Source of the DNA: SAR116 cluster bacterium
GTDB lineage: Bacteria > Pseudomonadota > Alphaproteobacteria > Puniceispirillales > Puniceispirillaceae
Assembly (NCBI GenBank): GCA_004213025.1
Contig: SHBC01000053.1
Span: 1 to 7,400, forward strand
DNA: 7,400 nt
Direction of reading: 5' to 3'
Part shown: in pieces, positions 1-5,810 of the stretch
How the letters are laid out: the number at the start of each line of letters is the position of its first letter
Position numbering within the stretch: the first letter of the stretch is position 1
The notes under the pieces: model-generated
Told to the model about the DNA's origin: nothing
Database searches by the model: none
The model's input: the letters and a program-made list of their open reading frames with translations, nothing else
Translations under genes and position numbers: made by a program

Positions 1-1287
1 CACCGCCGGTGCGTCGACCAGCCTTTCATGCAGAGCAAGCGTTGTCGGGATCGGCTCGACAACGAATTCCTGCAACGCCCGCTTCAACCGTGACAGGCAA
101 TGCGCGCGGTCATCGCCATAGACAATCAGCTTGGCAATAAGACTGTCATAATGGGGCGGCACGGAATAGCCGGCATACAGACAGGAATCAACGCGGATAC
201 CGGGGCCGCCAGCAGCGTGATAGGCGGTGACCCGCCCCGGCGTCGGCATGAAGGTCTCGGGATGTTCGGCATTGATCCGGCATTCGATGGCATGGCCGGT
301 GAAGGTCACTTCATCCTGGGTGAAGGACAACGGCATGCCGGCGGCGATCCTGATCTGCTCGCGGACAAGATCCACGCCGGTAACGGCTTCGGTAATCGGA
401 TGTTCAACCTGCAGGCGCGTATTCATCTCGATGAAGAAGAACTCGCCATCTTCATACAGGAATTCCATTGTCCCGACGCCAAGATAGCCCATGCGCTGCG
501 TGGCTTGTGCCGCGATGCCGCCGATTTCCGCCTGCTGTTCGGCGCTCAGGACAGGCGAGGGGGCTTCCTCGAACAATTTCTGGTGACGCCGCTGGATCGA
601 ACATTCACGTTCGCCAAGATGCACCACATTGCCGTGGCTGTCGGCGATCACCTGAACCTCGATATGGCGCGGCTGGCCAAGATAGCGTTCCAGATAGACA
701 GTGTCGTCGCCAAAGGCGGCCTTGGCCTCGGAACGCGCCGAGCTGAACGCCTCGGCAAGATTGGCCTCGGTCTCGGCGACCTTCATTCCGCGGCCGCCGC
801 CGCCAGATGCCGCCTTGACCAGCAACGGGTATCCGACATCGGCGCCAATGCGCCGCGCCTCGTCAATCGTCGGCACCGCGCCGGGCGATCCGGGAACCAG
901 CGGCAGTCCGGCCTCGGCGGCGGTGATCTTGGCCTCGACCTTGTCGCCCATCGACCGGATATGGCGTGGCTCCGGTCCGATGAAGGTCAGCCCGTGCGCC
1001 GCGACAATCTCGGCGAAATCGGCATTCTCGGCAAGAAAGCCGACCCCGGGATGTACCGCATCGGCGCCGGTGATCCCGGCGGCCGTGATGATCGAGGCGA
1101 CATTGAGGTAGGAATCGGTGCTTGAAGGCGGCCCGATACAGACGGATTCATCGGCCAGGCGAACCGGCATTGAATCGGCGTCTGCCGTCGAATGCACAAC
1201 GACATTCGGGATTTTCAGCTCCTGGCAGGCGCGAAGCACACGCAGCGCCACATCGCCCCGGTTGGCTATGAGAATCTTCTTGAACAT
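1..1287 (-). CDS. accC: Biotin carboxylase subunit of acetyl-CoA carboxylase (3' end cut by window)
   Basis: This subunit carboxylates the biotin on AccB with ATP and bicarbonate, the first half-reaction of acetyl-CoA carboxylase, in the cytoplasm. Reading the minus strand from 1287 gives 429 uninterrupted codons beginning MFKKILIANRGDVALRVLRA, the family N-terminus. The glycine-rich ATP-grasp loop ASGGGGRGMK lies at about residues 162-171, GERECSIQRRHQK follows at about 224-236, and the active-site stretch EMNTRLQVEHPITEAV is at about 286-301. The usual length is near 450, so only about 20 C-terminal residues are missing beyond position 1. The start overlaps the accB stop by one base (TGATG on the minus strand) and has no clear Shine-Dalgarno sequence, so translational coupling to accB is likely. 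One difference from the common pattern is HPGVGFLAEN in place of HPGYGFLSEN. Paralogues such as propionyl-CoA or pyruvate carboxylase are longer fusions, and the adjacent accB makes AccC secure. Confidence 0.97.
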   Translation of the reverse strand, partial: MFKKILIANRGDVALRVLRACQELKIPNVVVHSTADADSMPVRLADESVCIGPPSSTDSYLNVASIITAAGITGADAVHPGVGFLAENADFAEIVAAHGLTFIGPEPRHIRSMGDKVEAKITAAEAGLPLVPGSPGAVPTIDEARRIGADVGYPLLVKAASGGGGRGMKVAETEANLAEAFSSARSEAKAAFGDDTVYLERYLGQPRHIEVQVIADSHGNVVHLGERECSIQRRHQKLFEEAPSPVLSAEQQAEIGGIAAQATQRMGYLGVGTMEFLYEDGEFFFIEMNTRLQVEHPITEAVTGVDLVREQIRIAAGMPLSFTQDEVTFTGHAIECRINAEHPETFMPTPGRVTAYHAAGGPGIRVDSCLYAGYSVPPHYDSLIAKLIVYGDDRAHCLSRLKRALQEFVVEPIPTTLALHERLVDAPAV

Positions 1288-1778
1288 CACTCGATAACGA
1301 CCAGCACTTCGCCGAATTCCACCGGCTGACCATTCTGCACCATGATCTGTGTGATCTTGCCATCTGTCGGCGCGGTGATCGGATTCATCACCTTCATCGC
1401 CTCGACGATCAGCACTGTCTGGCCTTTCTTGACGGTATCACCAACAGCCACAAAGGCCGGCGCGTCGGGCTCTGCCGCCACATATACGGTGCCAACCATC
1501 GGCGAGGTGAGAGCCCCCGGATGGGATGCCATATCCTCGGCCGGTGTGCCGGCAGCAGGCGCGGTGGCGGCAGGTGCGGCGGCGGCAGGTGCCATCTGGG
1601 CGGCAACCGGTGCCACGGCCGGGGCCGGGCTGAGCGCACCGGTAACGCGTGACAGCCTGACTGACAGCTCGGCCGTTTCATATTCGAGTTCGGCAAGACC
1701 GGCCTCGTCCAGAATGTCCGCCAATGCCTTGACGAGCGCTGTATCGCTCGTGCCCGATGTCTTTGGGCCTTTTGCCAT
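1287..1778 (-). CDS. accB: Biotin carboxyl carrier protein of acetyl-CoA carboxylase
   Basis: This small cytoplasmic protein carries the covalently bound biotin that moves carboxyl groups from AccC to the carboxyltransferase. The 163-residue product has the standard layout. A short helical N-terminal region covers residues 12-47. A flexible Ala/Pro-rich linker follows at about 48-83. The biotinyl domain runs from about 88 to 163, with the motif EAMKVMN around Lys129, the residue expected to be biotinylated by BirA. The thumb-like insertion expected in AccB-type carriers is present (about AAEPDAPAFVAVG, 101-113). The ATG at 1778 directly abuts the aroQ stop codon (TAG then ATG), and a strong AAGGGAGG lies 8 bases upstream, so this start is well supported. 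The gene belongs to an aroQ-accB-accC set that is probably cotranscribed, which keeps carrier and carboxylase production together. Confidence 0.97.
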   Translation of the reverse strand: MAKGPKTSGTSDTALVKALADILDEAGLAELEYETAELSVRLSRVTGALSPAPAVAPVAAQMAPAAAAPAATAPAAGTPAEDMASHPGALTSPMVGTVYVAAEPDAPAFVAVGDTVKKGQTVLIVEAMKVMNPITAPTDGKITQIMVQNGQPVEFGEVLVVIE

Positions 1779-2231
1779 CTAATCGGCCTCCCTTGCCATT
1801 TCCAGAATACCCCTGATCGCCATGACATATGACATGGGACCGAAACCGAGAACAACACCATCTACCACCGCCGAGATCATCGAATGATGCCGGAAGGTTT
1901 CGCGCTTGTGAACATTGGAAAGATGAACTTCGATTTTCCGTCCCGGGAAAAGTGCCAGCGCGTCGCGCAATGCAACCGATGTGTGGGTCAGTGCCGCGGC
2001 GTTGATGACAATCCAGTCGGCTCTGCCGACAGCCTGCTGGATGGTGGTGACAATGTCGGCTTCGCTATTGGACTGCATCCAGTCGAGCGTGGCGCCTTCG
2101 GCCTCGCAGATGGTCCGGCATGTTGCTTCCATGTCGGCCAGCGTGTCGGCACCATAGATGTCAGGTTCCCGCGTGCCGAGCATGTTCAGGTTCGGACCGT
2201 TCAGGGCCAGTATTTTTACCGATGCCGTCAT
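1779..2231 (-). CDS. aroQ: Type II 3-dehydroquinate dehydratase
   Basis: The enzyme dehydrates 3-dehydroquinate to 3-dehydroshikimate, step three of the shikimate pathway to aromatic amino acids, in the cytoplasm. The 150-residue product matches the type II (AroQ) fold and length. It opens with ILALNGPNLNMLGTREPDIYG, which carries the catalytic Arg21 and Tyr26 on the mobile lid. Asn77 begins NAAALTHTS, and EVHLSNVHKRETFRHHS carries the catalytic His103 and the substrate-binding Ser105/Asn106 and Arg. Family members usually have NP rather than NA after the asparagine, a mild variation. The start at 2231 has AGGA 8 bases upstream (2240-2243). The gene begins 32 bp after the DsbA-like gene and its stop abuts accB. 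This aroQ-accB-accC order is, from general knowledge, common in alphaproteobacteria and other proteobacteria. Confidence 0.96.
   Translation of the reverse strand: MTASVKILALNGPNLNMLGTREPDIYGADTLADMEATCRTICEAEGATLDWMQSNSEADIVTTIQQAVGRADWIVINAAALTHTSVALRDALALFPGRKIEVHLSNVHKRETFRHHSMISAVVDGVVLGFGPMSYVMAIRGILEMAREAD
1787..1794 (-). promoter_or_regulatory. Strong ribosome binding site of accB inside the aroQ 3' end
   Basis: On the minus strand AAGGGAGG sits 8 bases before the accB ATG and lies entirely within the last codons of aroQ. It is the clearest Shine-Dalgarno sequence in the window. It shows that accB can recruit ribosomes itself rather than depending only on readthrough coupling from aroQ, and it fixes the accB start. 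Confidence 0.75.
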
Positions 2232-2263
2232 CTCTGAAATCCTGCTGTGCCCGAGCGTTCGCG

Positions 2264-3013
2264 TCAGCTGTTCGCGGCGCGTTCATCGGCAATGATCTCG
2301 CGCATCTGGTCAAGGCCGATGGCCCCGGGAATGACCTGGCGCCCGATGACCAGTCCCGGCGTTCCGGAAATCTCCAGCTGCTGTGCGGCGGCGCGGGTCC
2401 GCGCGATGATGGCTTCAATGGCTGGGCTGTTCATATCGGCCCGCAGCCGGTCCAGATCGGCACCGGCCGATTGTGCCGCCGCCATGATGCTGTCCATCGA
2501 GATCGCGCCGCGCGCCGTCATCATGGCGACGTGGAATTCCTCGAATACGCCCTGCGCCTGCGCCGCGATGCCGGCTTGCGCCGCCAGCAACGAGGATTCA
2601 CTCAGGATCGGGAATTCCTTGATCACCAGCTTGATATCACCATCCGCGGCAATCAGATCCTGCAGCGGCTTGAAAACCCGCTTGCAATAGCCGCAATTGT
2701 AATCGCTGAACTCATAGATCACGAAACTGGCATCGGGATTGCCGAGGAACGGGTCGCCATCATCATTCTTCAAAATGAACATCGCCTGCTCGCGGCGCTC
2801 AGCGGCCTCGCGCTCGGCAAGCGAGAGCAGAGCCTCGCGGACCACCTCGGGATTGGCGCGGATATAGTCGCCAATCATCTTGTCGAGTGTCGCGCGGTCA
2901 ACATCCTTGATATCAGCATTGGCCGGCAGGCTGGCCCCGATGGTGACGCACAGCACTGCGATGAGGCAGGCGGCCAATCTGGCAAGATTGCGGCTGGCGA
3001 GGTGGCGGTTCAT
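2264..3013 (-). CDS. Periplasmic DsbA-family thiol-disulfide oxidoreductase or isomerase with ScsC-like N-terminus
   Basis: This is probably an exported protein that makes or reshuffles disulfide bonds in periplasmic proteins. I start it at 3013, giving 249 residues, because AGGAGT lies 8 bases upstream and a signal peptide follows at once: basic residues, a hydrophobic stretch LAACLIAVLCVTIGASL, and a likely cleavage after ANA at residues 31-33. The reading frame is open further upstream to 3226, but that extension overlaps the M48 gene and looks non-coding. Residues about 38-80 are helical and charged (DKMIGDYIRANPEVVREAL), resembling the N-terminal oligomerisation region of ScsC-type proteins. 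The thioredoxin-like domain follows, with CGYC at 107-110 in FSDYNCGYCKRVF, an inserted helical region, and the cis-proline loop SGTPGLVIG with Pro219. An oligomerising N-terminus would suggest isomerase activity, but a simple DsbA-type oxidase is also possible. No DsbB or DsbD partner is visible here. Confidence 0.9.
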   Translation of the reverse strand: MNRHLASRNLARLAACLIAVLCVTIGASLPANADIKDVDRATLDKMIGDYIRANPEVVREALLSLAEREAAERREQAMFILKNDDGDPFLGNPDASFVIYEFSDYNCGYCKRVFKPLQDLIAADGDIKLVIKEFPILSESSLLAAQAGIAAQAQGVFEEFHVAMMTARGAISMDSIMAAAQSAGADLDRLRADMNSPAIEAIIARTRAAAQQLEISGTPGLVIGRQVIPGAIGLDQMREIIADERAANS

Positions 3014-3021
3014 ATGGTGTG

Positions 3022-3027
3022 ACTCCT
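3022..3027 (-). promoter_or_regulatory. Ribosome binding site deciding the start of the DsbA-like gene
   Basis: AGGAGT on the minus strand lies 8 bases before the ATG at 3013. Together with the signal peptide beginning directly at that ATG, it argues against the longer in-frame start at 3226. The rest of the 94-bp gap (3014-3107) contains no promoter I can defend, so the gene may be read from the M48 transcript. Confidence 0.7.
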
Positions 3028-3107
3028 GTTGCGATGTCGCGGCAAGATATACCAACCGCCGACGGATTTGCCTAGCGGCAAGGGTGCTTTCCTGATCCTG
3101 ATTGGTC

Positions 3108-4481
3108 CTACTCCTGATTGCTACTGTAGCGGAAGACGATGTCGCTGGCGCGGCGATGCAGCACCGGATCAAGTCCGTCCACGGCCATGACACGGCGCGC
3201 CAGCTGGGCGGCGCGCGGACCGTCATTCAGAAGAATGGCCTCGTTGGCGAGGGCAAGGTCTGCCTCGGCAATGCGTCCGGATTTGCCGAGCGCGATGCCA
3301 TACTGGCGATGCAGGAAGGCCCATTTGGCCTCGCTGTCATGCGCGGCCTCAAGGGCGGCAATGGCCCGCTGGAGATTGGCTGTGCCGCCGCTGGCGATCA
3401 GCGCCCGCCCCAGATTGATCTGGATCAGCGCGCTGCCGGGTCGCAGAGACAGCGCCCGTTCATAGGCCATGGCGGCATCGTCCGGACGGGCCAGTGCGAA
3501 CAGGATGTCCCCCCGAAATTCATGGAAATACGCATCGCCCGGCTGGCTGGCTATAAGCCTGTCCATGAGGGACAGCGCCGTCCGCAAATCGCCGCGGCGA
3601 TAATCGGCAATGGCGCGCATATAGGCACCGATGGCCTCGTTCGGGGCCTTGTCAGCCTCCGTTGATTTCACCCGTTGCGGGGATTCTGTCCAGGCGATCA
3701 TCTTGGCCCGGATGCGCGCGAACAGCTCTTCCGCCGTCAGCGGGGGTGCATTGTCACTGTGCGGTGACTGGTTCAGGTGATCCTGAAAGGTCTGCAGCCG
3801 TTCTGCCGCGCCGGGGTGGGTTGCGTAATAGGGTGACTGGCGGCTTTCGGGAAGGCTCCGCTGGCGGGCCAGACGCTGCATCAGGTTACGCAGTCCAACG
3901 GCAGAGAGCTGGTTTTTTTCGAGCAATTGCAGGCCGATCTCATCGGCCACCGCCTCGGCCCGGCGGCGCGAGGCCAGAAAGCCGCGTGTGGCGTGGTCAT
4001 TGCCGCCGATCAGAACCCCGGCAGCCGCATCGCCGCCACCGCCGGCAGCAACGGCGATGGCCGCCACTGTGGCCAGTGCGGCGGCACCGCTTGCCTGCTG
4101 CAGATCATCGCTGATGCGTTGAACATGGCCTTCCTTGATGTGGCCAAGCTCGTGCGCCATCACGCCGATTGTCTCGAGTGACGAAGTTGACCCGACAATC
4201 AGTCCCGAATGGAAATAGATCAACCGCTTGCCAGCAACAAAGGCATTGTAGCTGGGGTCGAGAATGACCCGCACATCAACGCTGCCCGGGGCGTAGCCTG
4301 CCGCCACCTCCAGCGGTTGCAGCAATTCGCGCAGGCCGACCTCGATCTCGGTATCCCTGATCATTCCCGCCGATGCCGGCGCGCCCACAAGCATGGCAAG
4401 GCTGGCCACCACCAGGCCCGCGACGCGCAATCGGGCGCATATCTGGGCGCGTAACCGGCCGGTTCTGAAGAGGCTGTGCAT
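3108..4481 (-). CDS. Secreted M48-family zinc metallopeptidase with C-terminal TPR repeats (BepA/YfgC-like)
   Basis: This is a periplasmic protease/chaperone of the BepA type, a family known for outer-membrane protein quality control. I prefer the start at 4481 (457 residues), because a signal peptide begins there: basic residues, then VAGLVVASLAMLVG, and likely cleavage after APASA at residue 38. An in-frame ATG at 4529 would put 16 unlikely residues in front, has no ribosome site, and lies upstream of the candidate promoter. The peptidase domain has HELGH (His110, Glu111, His114) and the third-ligand region SRRRAEAVADEIGLQLL with Glu176 and Asp180 (ExxxD). The common second glutamate of ExEAD is valine. 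THPGAAERL near residue 221 matches the family's conserved THP-ER stretch. A hydrophobic Ala/Gly-rich loop lies at about 131-160. From about 281 onward there are TPR-like helical repeats (GDAYFHEFRGDILFALARPDDAAMAYERALSLRPG). The Shine-Dalgarno is weak (GGGA, 11 bases away). The substrate is unknown. Confidence 0.93.
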   Translation of the reverse strand: MHSLFRTGRLRAQICARLRVAGLVVASLAMLVGAPASAGMIRDTEIEVGLRELLQPLEVAAGYAPGSVDVRVILDPSYNAFVAGKRLIYFHSGLIVGSTSSLETIGVMAHELGHIKEGHVQRISDDLQQASGAAALATVAAIAVAAGGGGDAAAGVLIGGNDHATRGFLASRRRAEAVADEIGLQLLEKNQLSAVGLRNLMQRLARQRSLPESRQSPYYATHPGAAERLQTFQDHLNQSPHSDNAPPLTAEELFARIRAKMIAWTESPQRVKSTEADKAPNEAIGAYMRAIADYRRGDLRTALSLMDRLIASQPGDAYFHEFRGDILFALARPDDAAMAYERALSLRPGSALIQINLGRALIASGGTANLQRAIAALEAAHDSEAKWAFLHRQYGIALGKSGRIAEADLALANEAILLNDGPRAAQLARRVMAVDGLDPVLHRRASDIVFRYSSNQE

Positions 4482-4517
4482 CGGATATTCTGTCCCGCAA
4501 TTCTGATACTCACCGTC

Positions 4518-4523
4518 ATTATC
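4518..4523 (-). promoter_or_regulatory. Candidate extended -10 promoter element for the M48-led operon
   Basis: The minus strand reads TGCGATAAT here, close to an extended -10 box (TGnTATAAT). It would start transcription roughly 30 bases before the ATG at 4481. No good -35 hexamer is present at 16-18 bases. Its position agrees with the shorter start chosen for the M48 gene. This was found by eye only; chance matches to such a short motif are common. Confidence 0.35.
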
Positions 4524-4553
4524 GCACATTTGTGGCGCTTTGACGGCTTATCT

Positions 4554-4575
4554 GATATCACGCTGCCGTGATCTC
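4554..4575. repeat. Inverted repeat in the divergent gap, next to the aminotransferase start
   Basis: The sequence GATATCACG-CTGC-CGTGATCTC forms two 9-base arms around a 4-base centre. The inner six bases of each arm pair perfectly, then come one mismatch and two more pairs. It ends 8 bases before the ATG at 4584. It could be an operator for a dimeric regulator acting on the aminotransferase gene, or a hairpin in its leader that would hinder ribosome access. The other 80 bases of the 102-bp gap hold the candidate -10 for the M48 gene and nothing else I can identify. Confidence 0.4.
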
Positions 4576-4583
4576 ACACCAGT

Positions 4584-5780
4584 ATGGATTGTCATATCAT
4601 GCCGTTGAAAACGACCTCGACAAATTCGGTTCCCGCCTTTCTCGCCATGGCCGTGATGAACGCTTCGAGCCAGCTTGAGGCGGCGGGCGCGAATGTGGTT
4701 CATCTTGAGGTTGGCCAGCCATCGTCACCGCCACCCGAGGCGGTGAACAGCGCACTTGCAGGCGCGCTGGCACAGACCTCGACACATGGCTATTCGGTGG
4801 CCTTCGGCGAGACCGCGTTGCGCCAGCGTATCGCCGCGCATTATGGCGATTTCTATGATGTCGCCGCCGATCCGGACAGGATCGTCATCACCCCTGGATC
4901 ATCGCTTGGCTTTGCGCTTGCCTTCCTCGCCGCCTTTGACCGTGGTGATCGTATCGCGCTGGCAACGCCCGGCTATCCGGCCTATCGCAATCTGATGCTG
5001 GCGCTGGGGATCGAACCGGTGCTGCTGCCGGCCCGCGCCGCCGAAGGCTGGGTTCCCGAACTCGAGGCGCTGGCGGCCAATGGCGCGCCACTGCCGGACG
5101 GCATCCTGCTTGCCAGCCCGGCCAATCCGACAGGTGTCGTAATGTCGGATGACGAGGTGAAATCGATCTGCGAATGGTGTCATCGCAACGGCGTTCGCCT
5201 GATCATGGACGAGATCTATCACGGGCTGACCTTTGGCGCGCGCCCGGCGACCGCGCTGTCCTTCAGCGACAGCGTCATCATCGTCAATTCCTTCTCGAAA
5301 TATTACTGCATGACAGGCTGGCGCGTCGGCTGGGCGATTTTCCCGCCAGACCTGTTGGAAACGGTCGAGCGGCTGGCACAGAACCTCTATATTGGACCAC
5401 CGCGCCCGATGCAGGCAGGGGCAATGGCCGCCTTCGATGACTATCCGTCTCTTGACCGCCATGTCGAACGGTACCGCGAAAACCGCGATGTCCTGATCCG
5501 CGGGTTACCCGATGAATTTCTTGGCGATCTCGCCCCGTCGGACGGGGCCTTCTATCTCTATGCCGATATCAGTAATCTTGGCATGAAAACACCGGATTCA
5601 ATCGCGCTGGCCGAGGCCATGCTTCGCGAGGCGCATGTTGCCTGCACGCCGGGGGTCGATTTCGACCAGGAACAGGGCCACGGGCATCTTCGGCTGTCCT
5701 TTGCCGGCAGTACCCAGGACATGAAAGAAGCCAGCCGCAGGATTAACGACTGGCTTCCAAAGTTTCTGGCATCGCAATAG
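4584..5780 (+). CDS. Class I/II PLP-dependent aminotransferase, substrate unknown
   Basis: This is a cytoplasmic pyridoxal-phosphate enzyme of the aspartate aminotransferase fold, expected to move an amino group between an amino acid and a 2-oxo acid. The 398-residue product shows the family motifs in order. LEVGQPSSPPPEAV is at 41-54, and THGYSVAFGETALRQRIA at 67-84. ITPGSSLGF (102-110) is the phosphate-cup region, and SPANPTGVV includes Asn181. MDEIYHGLTFG includes Asp209 and Tyr212, which contact the cofactor ring. NSFSKYYCMTGWRVGW contains the Schiff-base Lys239 and Arg247. HLRLSFAGS contains Arg370, which should hold the substrate carboxylate. All catalytic residues are present, so the enzyme should be active. 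Aspartate, aromatic or branched-chain substrates cannot be told apart by eye. The start could instead be the ATG at 4599, since neither start has a convincing ribosome site. It stands alone on the plus strand, between the divergent M48 gene and the convergent rne gene. Confidence 0.93.
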   Translation: MDCHIMPLKTTSTNSVPAFLAMAVMNASSQLEAAGANVVHLEVGQPSSPPPEAVNSALAGALAQTSTHGYSVAFGETALRQRIAAHYGDFYDVAADPDRIVITPGSSLGFALAFLAAFDRGDRIALATPGYPAYRNLMLALGIEPVLLPARAAEGWVPELEALAANGAPLPDGILLASPANPTGVVMSDDEVKSICEWCHRNGVRLIMDEIYHGLTFGARPATALSFSDSVIIVNSFSKYYCMTGWRVGWAIFPPDLLETVERLAQNLYIGPPRPMQAGAMAAFDDYPSLDRHVERYRENRDVLIRGLPDEFLGDLAPSDGAFYLYADISNLGMKTPDSIALAEAMLREAHVACTPGVDFDQEQGHGHLRLSFAGSTQDMKEASRRINDWLPKFLASQ

Positions 5781-5785
5781 GCGGT

Positions 5786-5810
5786 GTGGCGGCGTCAGCC
5801 GCGGTTCCAC
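5786..5810. other. GC-rich hairpin at the convergent ends of the aminotransferase and rne genes
   Basis: GCGGC-GTCA-GCCGC (5789-5802) can form a perfect 5-bp stem with a 4-base loop over the rne stop codon. It can alternatively extend with GTGG (5786-5789) and CCAC (5807-5810) around a bulge. It begins 5 bases after the aminotransferase stop. There is no T-run on either side, so it is not a standard intrinsic terminator, though it might slow convergent transcription or protect 3' ends. In GC-rich DNA such stems also arise by chance. Confidence 0.25.

Noticed and set aside
100..1125. Long plus-strand open frame (341 codons) opposite accC
   Set aside because: It is a shadow of a conserved gene in GC-rich DNA. 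Its translation has no recognisable domain, and the minus strand encodes an unmistakable AccC across the same bases.
2120..3022. Plus-strand open frame of 300 codons opposite aroQ and the DsbA-like gene
   Set aside because: Translation is rich in Arg/Asp/His without a fold signature and it spans two real genes and their gap; typical antisense artefact.
3068..3081. TTGCC-TAGC-GGCAA palindrome as a terminator after the M48 gene
   Set aside because: The stem is only 5 bp and has no T-run on the minus strand, so it does not support transcription termination.
3014..3226. N-terminal extension of the DsbA-like gene
   Set aside because: It would overlap the M48 gene and bury the signal peptide; the ATG at 3013 has a good ribosome site and a signal peptide starting there.
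4540..4545. TTGACG as a -35 box for the aminotransferase gene
   Set aside because: No -10-like hexamer occurs at 16-18 bases (the sequence there is CTGCCG), so a promoter cannot be supported from this alone.
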